Source: Seison nebaliae
Lineage: Eukaryota; Rotifera; Pararotatoria; Seisonacea; Seisonidae
Assembly: GCA_023231475.1 (NCBI GenBank)
Contig: JALJEE010002520.1
Span: 1-39,865 of the forward strand
DNA: 39,865 nt
Direction: 5' to 3'
Part shown: positions 19,793-33,942 of the stretch, piece by piece
Position numbering within the stretch: position 1 is the stretch's first letter
Layout: every line of letters begins with the position of its first letter
Notes under the pieces: generated by a model
The model's input: the letters and a program-made list of their open reading frames with translations, nothing else
Told to the model about the DNA's origin: nothing
The model's database searches: none
Program-made: the position numbers and the translations under genes

Positions 19793-21574
19793 TACAACCA
19801 AACAGATAAATCTTTCAGGAAAAATATTGAAGAAAAAAAATTTTTGAAAAAACTATTTCGCTTGCGGAAAATAAATCGACCCTTTCAATAAAAAAAGAAA
19901 ACGGTTCATCTCAGACATTGGAGAGTGGCTATGTGTACAGTGTACATCGTCATTCCTAATGAAAAAAGAAGTACATTGTACAAGAACTTCTAGTTGCATT
20001 ACATATGACACGAAAAAAGAACGATTGGAGTGAAGATACAAATCTTCTCATACGCAGAGAGATGAATGAATTCGTTTTATTTCTTTCTTATTTCTACATG
20101 CGTATATTTGATTTCTTCTTATTTTATATGTCCAGAAATGATGTAGAAATGCATTTAATGGTCATTTACATATTTTTCACATTTTCTCTAATTCCTCAAC
20201 TTTTTTTTGGAAATTCAACTTTCAAATTTTAAGCTTTAATCTTTCTCCTTTTCGTAATATTATTAGGAAATTACGCATTCTCATCGTACATGCACTTAAT
20301 TATTTATAGTTTTATGTCCTTTAGATAAATGTATAATGAGAATAATCAATCATCCATTTTAGAATGTGATCGACGTCCGTGAGATATTTATTATATCAAC
20401 TTCTTCGCCTTTTGAAGGGAGGAAAAAAATCTTGTTAAATTATCGAAAGTATTTTTATTGATGAATTAAAACTTTTATAGTTCCTTCCACATATTTCTCC
20501 ATTAATTATTCGTTTATAATTATTATTAATATTTATTATCAAAATTCCCGTCAAATATATTAAAATTCCCATATATTATCAAAATTAAACTTGTTATTAG
20601 AAGAACTTTCTCCATTCACTTCTAAAAATCACAATTAGATACTTCTGCTAAATCATTATCCAACTAAACTCATGGAAACTTTATCCTCATACACCTCCTA
20701 TTGGACATGCATGCTCTTCTAATTATTAAAAATCTTCCGAAATATTGGGAAAAACTTAATTAATTAATTTTTTCTTTTCGATTAAAATAATTAGAGTTTT
20801 TCATTCAATTATAACAAATAAAATTTAAATTTGCACACTTTTATAATAATGTTTGTTTTCAAATAAATTTTTGAAAATTTCTGATTCTTCAAAATTTTGT
20901 TTTGACCCGTATTTGGAAGAGTCGAAAAATCGAAAAGAACATTTTGAACTAGAAGAACTAATAGCAATTTTTAGATTTTAGATTTTAAAATTGGTTTAAT
21001 TTAAAAGAAATTGAAGGAGTTAAATTGGTGGATTGATGAAAGGGAAGATTAAATGGAAAGAAAATTCTTTAAAAAAAAAGTGAAGTTGGGTGTATAAATA
21101 ACTAATTAGTTTGTGTTTGTGCATAAGAAATGGATGTGAGATGTATAATAGAAGTATTTTGGAGAAGAGATGGTAAGTGATGATGAGGTTGATGAAACGG
21201 AAGCGAAGATTTGATGTTATTTTTCCTACATTCCTCTTTCCGTTCAATTTAACTTCGTTTATTCGAGGTACGTTTATTGAAAATAATGATAAGAAGTTGC
21301 GTTTGGGGAATTGCTCTTTTTAAAAGATGAGGTTCCTCATCTCTCATCGACGAATGGTCTATAGCTCAAAGGAATAAATAAACGACTTATATATGGATTT
21401 ACATTCATCTTATACGTCTATATCCCGAAGACGTTTGAAGTAGTGACGGTGATAAATGATTTATGTTTCTTCCCAGTACTAAATAATCATTCCCTTCTTT
21501 CAACTTCTACTAAACTTATTCGATTCATCCATAACACATTTGATCGGTTTTAATTGGAAAAATTAAAAAATTAT
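19793..21574. other. AT-rich intergenic between lamin and DAPK kinase
   Basis: About 1.8 kb with no supported gene. The plus-strand frame 20005-20232 is Phe/Tyr-rich and looks like chance. The genes on either side are divergent, so both promoters should lie here. A TATA-like ATATATGG is near 21389. Confidence 0.5.
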
Positions 21575-23961
<2,387 letters not shown>

Positions 23962-25130
23962 ATTTTTAGTAATTCTATCAATCTCCGATTTCCGTTGAGA
24001 GGAATAAGAAAAAAAAAAGTTTTGATAAAAAATTCGAAAAAAAAATTTCTTTTACCATTTTTACCAGAAAATTAATGTTTTCTCCATTAAAATTTTTCCG
24101 TTTTTTTTTAGCTGTAAGTAAATCGTATCAATGATAGTTGGTGAATCGATTGCACATAATATTGAATGTTTTTCTTTTTTTCATTCTCATCATCATCAAT
24201 TGCCTTAATGTTCATATAATTTTTTTAGTTTCGTTGGTCTTTCTCAAGGAAAGTTTGATTTGAAAGAATGATAGATGAGTGTCGACTCATTATGTTTATT
24301 AATAATCTATTTCTCTTCTTGAAAGAAAATAATAAAAACGATGATTCTCTTTCTTTGCAAATTATTTTCAAAACAATCTCTTTAACGGAATGAGAACTCG
24401 ATTCTCTTAGAAATCGATGACACAATGCCATTTTCTTTTAGTTTGACATGGGAAATAATTTACGTTTCGTACGAAATGTGCATTTGCCATATGGAATTTA
24501 AAATAATGTTGAAGAAGTAAACTGGCGAACTAAAGAATTTGTGTACAAGGCATTGTGTAAAAGGGAAAATGGATTTTTTTCAGATAAGAAAACCATTTAT
24601 TCAACAGTTGTCATGGAAACGGCATTTATCATTATTTTTTCTCGAAAAATAAATTCAATACCTTTATATCGATAGATTTGTCATATATATCGAAATTTTG
24701 TGTTGATGAAGATAAAGTGACATGAATAAGAAAATAAAGGGAGAAAAAAATTTGTTTTACTTCTAAACTTTATTTCTAGTTACCGATTGCTATCATAATC
24801 TTATGGAATGTAATGTTTTTGAGATAGTCCATTTATTGGTTGTTATAATAGAAAGTTTTGTTCGATGGTAGTTCGAATTCGATCCGTCTAATCTGAAAAG
24901 GGAAAATAAAAAGTGTTTCTCGGATATGTTTGAGGGTTGTTAAGATGAGAGATGGAAAGTATAAGGAGAAACAATGAAATTGAAAATAAGAAGTTTTTCA
25001 TAATCGATAAATAAAATTCTCGTTTATTTCATTCTTGTAAAAGTTGGTTCGTTTAGATGAAACAATAATATTTGTTGTCATTCCACCACTATTCCGATAC
25101 AGATGGTGAACGACTTACGTTAGTGTTAGT

Positions 25131-25154
25131 GTGTATCTGTGTGTGTGTGAGAGA

Positions 25155-25185
<31 letters not shown>
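25131..25185. repeat. (TG)n microsatellite
   Basis: Interrupted TG run (GTGTGTGTGAGAGAATGTGTG, then pure TG). Both overlapping short frames are shadows. Confidence 0.9.
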
Positions 25186-25187
<2 letters not shown>

Positions 25188-25604
25188 GAAGAAATGAGTC
25201 GATATGAGTCATTAGATTTTCTCTTCGAGTATTCGATTTCAAAAGGAATAATGAATAAATTGAAATATGTGGAATATTATCAGAATCATGTATACAGAAG
25301 AATAATTTTCGCATTCGATTTCACTTTCATTCTCCCGTCATATTGATGAGCGTGGAGATTTGGAAACGTCGTTCTTCTTCACACAACTTCTCGTTCTAGT
25401 ACTTAAGGTGTGCTAGTTGGTAAGCGAGAAATAGGTAAAGAGAAATTTGTTTCATTTCTATTTTGTGTATGAACAATCGCCATTACGTTTGTCGTTACCA
25501 TTATCATGGTAAAGGAATTATTTTTATATGTTTAATAAAAATCTTTCCCGTTTACCTTCTTCATTCTATCGAGCGAGAACAATGATGGATGAATGGAAGA
25601 AGAA

Positions 25605-25628
25605 TAGAGAGAGGGAGAGAGAGAGAGA
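25605..25628. repeat. (GA)n microsatellite
   Basis: AGAGAGAGGGAGAGAGAGAG-type purine run in non-coding DNA. Confidence 0.8.
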
Positions 25629-26021
25629 ATGGGAAAACATTATAATGATAAATTATTTTGGGGATCGTTAATGTTAAATGATCGTTAGGAATGAAGACAT
25701 TGATGAGATGATTCATTTTGAACGTCTGTGAATTGGTGGCGAATAGTATTGGTTAGTGGCAGGAGAAAGAGGAAATGATTTCGAAAAATATTTTTAGAAT
25801 CGAGAAAAATTATCGATGATTGACATCGAATTAATCAATAAATTTCATATATTATTATATATCTGTTTAATTTATCGATATATCGAAATCGAACGGAATA
25901 GAGAGTGGAAGAGAAATTGGAAGAATTCCTTCGTTTCTTTTTATTTTCCTGAAAAAAAAATATAGAAGAAACTACACCTTTTCACCTGAAGAGAGAGCAA
26001 GAGAGAGAAGAGAATTAATTC

Positions 26022-26807
26022 ATGAATTCCAACCGCAATTCACCATTAATCGATCTTAGTGACGATTCGATTGTTAACGATTCGGAGAACCGTCAAAATC
26101 ACTCGACTTCACTTAATACTGTTACTACAACAACAATCATTACGACAGCAACAATCATTACGACGACAACACCTTCAATCTCTTCGACCATTATTAAAGA
26201 GACGCTTACTACAACTACAGCAAATACGAATAACATTTGGTCAAACATGATTGGAGACGAGACATATTTCGTGAACGATGACAAAGAAATTCCAACGGAT
26301 GATGAACATGGTAAACGATTAGCTACTGACTCGAATAATGAATCTTTTCGTTCCGATAAGATATCGTTCGATTTGGAGAAACTGAATTTCACACCTCCGA
26401 TCGTTTCATCCGATGAATCGGATGAGCCTGTCCAAACAACTAAAAGAACGATTCATACCCTGGAAAATTTGACATCAACATCATCATCATCATCATCCTC
26501 CTCCTCATCGTCATCTTCGACATCTTCGATTTCAACATCACTATCAAAGAGATCGGTGGAGAAGTATAAGAATCGACCACTTAGTTCGCGTTTGGCGGGG
26601 AATGTTGATACGAGAAAGACGGCGTTAGATGCGATAGCGAGTGGTTATATGCAAGGAAAGAAGGTTACCATCATCTCTTCACATCGTTTAACATTAATCA
26701 ACATATTAACTTTATTTGTGTGTTTGGAGGAGATGATAAAAATTCATCCTGAATTTCTAATGTTCCTTAGAAACAACGAGTTCAAATTGAAGAATTTGAA
26801 ACTGTAA
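26022..26807 (+). CDS. Ser/Thr-rich disordered protein or 5' exon of the downstream ROCO gene
   Basis: Open for 261 residues from an ATG that has an in-frame TAA six bases upstream, so translation really starts here or not at all. The first ~165 residues are Thr/Ser/Asn/Asp-rich and low-complexity, with a poly-Ser run near residue 152 (TCA/TCC repeats). A more ordered basic segment follows: KNRPLSSRLAGNVDTRKTALDAIASGYMQGKK. I do not recognise it. The frame past GKK reads like intron; a donor-like GTTACC at 26664 (phase 0) suggests the exon ends at 26663. Three continuations are open: an acceptor at 26770 (KQRVQIEEFET), an exon at 27291, or the phase-0 ankyrin exon at 29061, which would make this the N-terminus of the ROCO protein. 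The sequence alone does not decide. Confidence 0.55.
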   Translation: MNSNRNSPLIDLSDDSIVNDSENRQNHSTSLNTVTTTTIITTATIITTTTPSISSTIIKETLTTTTANTNNIWSNMIGDETYFVNDDKEIPTDDEHGKRLATDSNNESFRSDKISFDLEKLNFTPPIVSSDESDEPVQTTKRTIHTLENLTSTSSSSSSSSSSSSSTSSISTSLSKRSVEKYKNRPLSSRLAGNVDTRKTALDAIASGYMQGKKVTIISSHRLTLINILTLFVCLEEMIKIHPEFLMFLRNNEFKLKNLKL

Positions 26808-27290
26808 AAATTTTTATGAAAAGAAAACTTTTTTTTGTTGATGAATGAAGATAAATATAGACATAGACGTAGGGAAAGATATATGAAGAATTCGAATAAG
26901 TTTCATTAAATTTTTATGTTTATCGATTAGAATTTAATGATAATTGAATGATTCATAAAGAATTAATTTATGATTAATTCTACGACGTCTTGCAAAGAAT
27001 GAGTTGAATCATCAAAAGTTTCTCTTCTGTGAACATTATATAAAGATCTCTCCATTCAATGACGAATAATCATGTCTGTTTGTGATGGAGAGTTGAATAT
27101 TGAGAATGAAAGTGTCGTTATTTTATTCGAATTATATGCACATCAATTCCAGTGAATAATGTTGAGGAATGGAATAAAATACGGAAATATCTGTCTGAAA
27201 TAACTTAATGAATTGGTTGCACTAAAAGTGGAAACGTTAAAGGAAAATATTTGATCTGCCACCATTCCATGTGATGTGAGGGCATTTTAG

Positions 27291-27464
27291 TCAAGAAACT
27301 TTCATCAGGGGATTAGGCGCAAGCTGGTGGAATGTGTGGAAAGTGGAGAACTGCTATCAACAAGTGATGACTGGGCAGCAGATGTTTGGGAGAAATTTAA
27401 TGGAAGAAAGTTGGAGAACCATAAAAGAGAGATGACTGCTCGACATTTAGTGAGAAATGAATGA
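27291..27464 (+). CDS. Candidate terminal exon, 57 codons
   Basis: After a T-rich GGCATTTTAG acceptor, a phase-0 frame reads 57 residues of ordinary, low-Phe protein text (GIRRKLVECVESGELL, DDWAADVWEKFNGRKLENH) to TGA. Base composition is less AT-rich than its flanks, as in the exons here. Its phase matches the donor at 26664. It may be the last exon of the Ser/Thr-rich gene. It could equally be chance or a decayed insertion. Confidence 0.3.
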   Translation, partial: SRNFHQGIRRKLVECVESGELLSTSDDWAADVWEKFNGRKLENHKREMTARHLVRNE

Positions 27465-28586
27465 ATGAATGAATGATAAGAAAGAATTTTTTTAAGAAGA
27501 AAGAATATGGAGGGGGAAAACTAGAATTTTTTCTCATTATCATTGAGATGAGTGTAAGATTATGATGGGGTTCTTGGGAAACCAACACCGAACTAAAATA
27601 TGGAACAGAACGTGAATAGGTTGATGTTGATGTCACTTCTATGTATAAATGATATTTAATGTGCTGATTGTTATTGTTTGTGTTTGTAGGGCACATGTAT
27701 GAGAGAAGGGAGAAGAGATGTATGTTTCAATTTGTCTTTAATTCTATTTATATTCACGAAGAGATATTCATGTAGGTGCATGTATCGCAATTTTGGTTTT
27801 CATATCATTTAATGTGTTCGCTCTACCATTTATTCAAATATAGTGAGATGAATTCGTTTGTGAATAATATTTAATGTTTATTCTCATTAGTTCTCAATAA
27901 ATTTATTGATCATATTCATATAAACACTTATTACACTCCAACATATTGTCTTTTGACATTCTTTCATCATTTCTCATAATATCGACAACAACTCGAACAA
28001 CCATCATCATAATCATGAATGATATAGTGAAATTTCAACATTATCATCCGCCCGTCCAATCATTATTGGTGAGAAATAGACTTATCTTCATTTCAATCAG
28101 TTCACCATGTAACTAGCGACGTAGCTGTGGCAGATATTAATATTATTCTATTTCATTCAACAAACACCGAGAGAGACTTAAGCATAATACCACTTTTCTA
28201 CCATTATTGATGGGGGGAACACGTACATGTAACATAACATTTCCCCTATTTCCCTTCAATTTAAAAAAAAAAGAAGGAAACCTGTGTGAGTGAAATATTT
28301 ATATAATTATCTCGAGACCTTGACAATGGTCTGCCTTATGTATTCGATTTGGCGTCCTCATTCTCAAATCATTTCAAATCATCATGAACTGACTCCAACA
28401 AAAAAAACGAAACAAACAATTATTCATAATCTCATTTTCTTCTGATCTCATTCTCATCACGAACTAGAGTGCCATCAAATGATTTTCAGTCAGATCATTT
28501 CTTCCAAAAACCTCATTTCTCCTTCCTCACAAGAAAGATTTAGAGAAGAAAGAATAATCGGAGAATCCCAACGTAACATTGACGGA

Positions 28587-28639
28587 TGACGTAAAAGAAC
28601 TATTTAACGTCATTTATCGTTACCGTTACCCGAACGGTA
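28587..28639. promoter_or_regulatory. CRE-like dyad and AACGGT dyad upstream of the ankyrin-ROCO exon
   Basis: TGACGTAAA (28587) and TTTAACGTCA (28603) form an inverted pair of CRE/ATF-type cores. Just after, TACCGTT-ACCCG-AACGGTA (28621-28639) is a perfect 7-base dyad using the same hexamer as the dyad at 5963. The cluster looks like a promoter or enhancer. Confidence 0.4.
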
Positions 28640-28691
28640 TTAGCTGTCAGTTCAAAAATTAATTGTAGAACGAATTAATTCCAATTGTGAG

Positions 28692-28740
28692 ATGTGTGTG
28701 TGCATGTGTGTGTGTGTGTGTGTGTGTGTGAGTGTGTGAG
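28692..28740. repeat. (TG)n microsatellite
   Basis: TG run with a few CA/GA interruptions, between the dyad cluster and the ankyrin exon. Confidence 0.9.
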
Positions 28741-29060
28741 AGTGAAGTGAAGTGAGTGAGATATATGATTGAGACAAAGTTCGTGTCATCCAGAAATTAG
28801 TTGGCGATAAATGATCAGAATAGAACTGACCCTTTGATTGATTTTCTGTTTTCTTTTTCTTTTCAATTTGAACTGCATCTTTTCGATTGACTTTCTGAAA
28901 TCCAATTCACTTCCCAACTTTCTTCCAAGACGTCGATCAATCTCAATTGATTATCGATTGTTATTAATTATAATCTCATTCTCTACATATTTGTTCATAT
29001 TTCGATGATATAATTGAAAGGAATTCTAAAATTTCCCCATTTCTCCTCTTTCTTCTTTAG

Positions 29061-32000
29061 AATGACGCCATCAATCTATTGAATATGGAAAGAAAAATCG
29101 ATGAGGCTGATGTTGTGCAACGAGCCATATTCGTTGCAAGCGACGATGGAATGCATGAGACTCTTCGAGAATTATTGAAGACGTTAAAAGAAGATATCGA
29201 TAGTGAGGGAACTCCAATTGCCCAAATTCAACAACTGATCAACCATCAGAATCGACATGGAGAAACGGCTTTAATGAGAGCGGCAGGTGGCGGTTATTTG
29301 GAATGTGTCCGAATAATATTTGAAGAATATTTCGCCGATCCATACATCGTCGACAATAACGGTAATAATGCCATGTATTGGGCAGCTCGTCAAAATCATG
29401 TGTCAGTTGTCGAATATTTATATCAGACATCTCGTCGTATTGATGGTAGGAATAAAGTTAGAGTACATAAACTTATATTGGAAATATTTGAATTATTTAA
29501 TTTTCTCACAGGATGGAGAAACGGCATTGCACGTCGCAACTCGTTATGGTCAAGCGGAAGTAGTTGAATATTTTTGTACATTAGCCGGTCCACTCACTCA
29601 ATCGACCGCGAAGATTGGTGATATAATCAACATTCCAGATAATTTGGGCAATACACCCCTCCATATTACTGCATTACATTCATTAATTAACATTTGTAAT
29701 ACTTTACTTTGTACACCATCATGTAATATCAACTTACAAAATAACGTTAAATTTCCATCCGATTCCTTTTTAATATGGTTTTATCTTTTTGAAGGATGGA
29801 GAAACGGCTTTGATGGTTGCAGTTGAACGTGGCAGTTTAGATATGGTTCGATCATTAGTGGAATGGAAAGCTAATTCAGATATCATTGATAAACGACAAT
29901 TTACTCCATTACATTTGGCATGTCAAAGGAAAGAGACAGCGATCGCTTTATGTTTAATTCATGGCGGTTGTGATTTGGATGCAATTAATAAAGTTTAATT
30001 TTTCTTAATATTCTTTTAAAGATAATGAATTAAATCGAAAGGATAAAGAATCAGCTTTACATATCGCATGTTGGAACGGTTTGTTGCCAGTAGTCCAAAC
30101 TATGTGTGCATTCGGCTGTTTAGTGGAAGTACCGAATAAGAATGACGATTATCCCATTCACATAGCAGCATTTGCTGGCCATATGGAAATTGTTCGATGT
30201 CTTTGTTTAGCCGGTTTGAATTTGGCACAAGTGAATAAAGCGGGAATGACTGCAGAACAAATTGCCCGAGCACAAACTCTTCCCCAACATAAAGAGGTTG
30301 CCGATCTACTCAATTCGTTAATGACAGTTTACACATGAATTTTCATTAAGAAATCATCAATAATTTTTTTCTTTCTTTCAATCCAAATTTATTTAGCAAC
30401 AAAATAAGACGATTTATATCGATCAATTGATTCCGTCTGATAAGCATTTGAATCGAATTAAACTAAAATTTTTCGGATCATCCGGTTCGGGCAAATCATC
30501 ACTTATCCAAACATTGCATAGTTCCATTTTTTCTTATGTGAGTAAATGGATCACAAAACCTTTACGACAATCTCAATCGACTAAAAAAGTTCCTTCCTTC
30601 TTTCTCTCTTCAAATTCCCTTCAATCTGATTTATTTATTTTATTAGAAAAAAAAATTGAGTCGGACGAATACAATTCAAGGAATTGGTGGTCGGAATGCT
30701 GATTTGAATGAAATCAGATGTCGAGGAAGTATTGGCGATCCATATGGAACGAGTGCATATGCATTTCATGATAGTGGATTATTTATGGGATCGACGGTAG
30801 AAAACCTGAATGGAGGATATCGAGGATCATTAGTTTTAACTTCATCAGGTAGTGTGCAACCAGCTCCACCCTTATTGACGGTGGATAAAGAGTTTTTTGT
30901 TAAAAATGAAAATTATACGAGAGGAATCCATATTCAACAAGTGCAACTTCAGGGCGGTGTACTTCCGTCGTCTGCTTTACCACAATCATCATCAGGAAGT
31001 GGAGGAAATAATATTAATCAATCGTCGGGTAACGTTAATGGAGGTAATGAGAAGAGTCGGAAGGATGTCAACAAATCATCGGATCAACATACTCAAAGTT
31101 TATATTCGGTTTGGGAATATTCGGGACATGCGCCATACCGAACGGTTTTCGACCATTTCATTGGAGATCATAATTGTATTCATGTCTTCACTTATTCGTT
31201 GAGTGACAGTGATGAGGAAGCTGTCAATCATTTAACATATTGGTTGGAGTTCGTACGTGAACGTATTCCACCACACGAACCACTTGGCGCTAATGGGAAA
31301 TCGGCAAATCCAATTCAGGCTTTACTCGTTGCTACACATCCGGATTGTGTGAAGAGCATGAAAGGAAAGACGCAGAATGAATCTGTTCAATTTCGATGTA
31401 AGAATATTGTTAATCGAATACGACGTTATTTCCAATATGAATTCGAGTTAATCGCAACACCAGCCGATGCTGGTTGTAAAGTGCGTACCAGCAGGAACGT
31501 CATCGACGAGACTTTATCTCAGAAATATTATGCTATAGATGTGCAAGGTTCATGGCCGAATGATCGTCGTGCAATCGTACAAACACTCGATCATTTGAAA
31601 GAGGAGATAGTTGACAAATTACCACCAAGTACACCATTTTTGGAAGCGGTTTGTCTTCAAATCGCCGGTTGGAGACGATCGAAAGCTTTGGGTAAATTCC
31701 CCGTTTTGACTTGGCCCCAATTCGTACAAGCGATACGTAACAGATCGAATTCGTTAGCATCAGATGAACATATGAGAGAATTGATTCAACAACTTCAATT
31801 GATGGGAGAAGTCCTCTATCTCGAAGGTGATCCAGCTCACGATTTAGTCTGCTTCAATCCCGATTGGCTTTGCCATACCGTTATCGGCCAATTATTAGTT
31901 GATGAGCGTCTATCTCCATCGAACAATTCAACTAAGCTATCGACAACTGGTGGAACGAGTGGTCAAACGAGACGATTAAACGGAAGACTTTCTGCCGACG

Positions 32001-33535
32001 ATATTCGTTTGACTCTCCCCCAAAACTTAGTGAGTTTAACACCTCCTTCACTCGAAGAAACGATGAAAATCATTTATGATAATAAAGTGTCAGGAACAGT
32101 TTTATTAGGATCGAATAAAAATGAAGAGATGAAAGAAAAAGAGACCGACGGAACGTCAAATGTCAACAGTGATTTGGAGAATACGACGGCCGGTCTCCTT
32201 CAAATTCTCACTGCATTAGACATATGTGTTCCGGCTGATAATCAATTGTTACAAGCAGCAACTCAACATCCATTTGCCGTTTATTCAAATCCTGATATTG
32301 AATATGATTTTCCTGCACTCAACACGATCGAGGAGGTACCAGGAATCTGGCCCAAACAACCATCATTTGGCAATCCGTCATCATACGTGTGTGGCGGTTT
32401 GCAAATACGTCCACATTTACCTGTCCTCCCTCCAATGATGAGAGACGTTGACGATCAATCAAACAAGCCGAGAAGTCGTGACTCTTTATCTGGAAGTATG
32501 TTGAAATTATCAGCAGATAAGATCGATATGGGAAAAGAATATGAGGCAAATATTTTATCTTGTCTCTTCTCCCGAATGCAATTGAGATTGAAACGATTGA
32601 TTGTGACTGATGAGTTCCGTTATAATCATAAAGTTGACGCCGAATTATTCATGTGGCGATATGGTGCCAAATTGGCGGTTGATGGTGTAGAGTGTCTGTT
32701 GTCGGTGGAGAGATCGACCGGATTTCTCGAAGTACGTCTTCGTGGACAGAAGAAATATAATGAAACTCTCTTCAACACATTACAAGACGTTGTACTGATT
32801 ATCGAACAGACATTATCCGAAAGTGTTCCCGCTTTATGTACTGAACAATATTGGGCATCTCCTGAAGCAATCGCTGCCGGTTATTGTCCACCCGAAGTGC
32901 CATTGCGGACATTACATCCCTCCCAATTACTTGAGATAGTTGCGGATCGTGAACAATTTCCCATCTCTCTTAATCATGCCATTCCTTATACGAGAACTCA
33001 CGAAGATTTAGTCGATATCATCTGTTTCGGTTGTATCGAAGCTTATTCTCTTATTCGACTTTGTATCATGTTACCTATCAATGGAGCATTGACTTTACCG
33101 GCCCGAAAAGAATTATGTAAATTATTGGACGCTTCCGATCCGATGGGTCGCGATTGGTGTATGTTAGCCGTAATGTTAGGCTTACAAGAAGTCATTCCAC
33201 AAGTGGAGGCGATCGGAAAGATTTATAAGAGAAGTGAAAAGAATGAGAAAGAAGACAACGGTGTACAAAGTCGAACGGATATCGTTATTGAAGAATGGTC
33301 CAGTTTTAATCGGAATGCCACGTTTGGTGAATTATTGAGGAAGATGAAGGAATTGGGACGAACTGATGTTCTCGAATCATTAATTGCAACCGTTCCCATT
33401 TATCGTCTAGTCGGCTATTCTCAATCAATCGCTGACGAAGACGATGAACGTAGCATCGATTCGAATGATATTCCCGAAAATACGATTTGCGACGCATCAA
33501 ACATTCTGACTGAGACTGACCAGAAACGATTTTAA
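29061..33535 (+). CDS. DAPK1-type ankyrin-ROC-COR-death-domain protein (kinase-less part)
   Basis: Exons 29061-29456, 29512-29745, 29795-29992, 30042-30326, 30397-30588 and 30647-33535, all phase 0, encode 1,397 residues. All introns start GTT. About seven or eight ankyrin repeats come first (HGETALMRAAGGGYLECV, AMYWAARQNHVSVVEYL, DGETALHVATRYGQ, DGETALMVAVERG, TPLHLACQRKE, KESALHIACWNG, YPIHIAAFAGH). A ROC GTPase-like domain follows with P-loop GSSGSGKSS, VWEYSGH and VATHPD. Then comes a COR region (GLLQILTALDICVP, HFMWRYG-like text) and a C-terminal death domain (RKELCKLLDASDPMGRDWCMLAVMLGL). These match the non-kinase half of DAPK1. The first exon opens in phase 0 with NDAINLLNMERKIDEADVV, so an upstream exon is expected. 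An ATG at 29085 is possible, but an out-of-frame ATG at 29062 precedes it. DAPK proteins act in stress, autophagy and cell death. Confidence 0.88.
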
Positions 33536-33942
33536 ATAGGAAACATTGAGAATTCTTAAATTATTTATTGGATTTTACTTTATTCATTACCAGTTCTCTC
33601 CCTCTCTCTCTCTCTCTCTTTTCCATCATCATTTCATCCTTTCTCGCTACTATATTTTTAAAATTAAATTCCCTAAACTTTCAGAAATATCTAATTCAGA
33701 GACAAAATTCATGTTAATCAATTAATTTTCGATAATTTATTTAGTCGAATTTTTTTCTTTTAAATATTTCTCGTTTATAACAATTCATTCGTTTTACTCT
33801 CTCGAATTTTACTTCATTAATAATTCCAAATTAAAAATAAATATTTTTCAATTTTTCAACTGACTATAAAATGAGTAGAAACCGTAGCAATATCTCAATT
33901 TTTCCTTAACAATTATCAATAATTTCCTTTTTCAATTTAATA
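33536..33942. other. Short intergenic with CT repeat
   Basis: A (CT)n run at 33595-33620 and AT-rich DNA. No gene is supported. Confidence 0.6.

Larger units (their letters stand above)
23962..26021. other. Non-coding 2 kb between kinase and Ser/Thr-rich frame
   Basis: No supported gene. It contains a TG microsatellite (25131-25185), a GA run (25605-25628) and an ATGAGT-GTCG-ACTCAT hairpin at 24275-24290. It is intergenic if the kinase and downstream units are separate, intronic if a long transcript exists. Confidence 0.5.
26808..29060. other. Long non-coding stretch (probable intron and/or promoter)
   Basis: About 2.2 kb upstream of the ankyrin exon. It contains a candidate exon (27291-27464), an AATG run near 27456-27476, CRE-like and AACGGT dyads (28587-28639) and a TG microsatellite (28692-28740). 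A promoter for the ankyrin-ROC-COR unit near 28.6 kb would explain the dyads. Confidence 0.45.

Noticed and set aside
20005-20232. 75-codon plus-strand frame (MTRKKNDWSEDTN...)
   Set aside because: Becomes Phe/Tyr/Leu-rich and matches no family. Typical of chance frames in AT-rich DNA.
24275-24290. ATGAGT-GTCG-ACTCAT hairpin as a histone-type 3' end
   Set aside because: Stem sequence does not fit the histone stem-loop and no histone gene is nearby.
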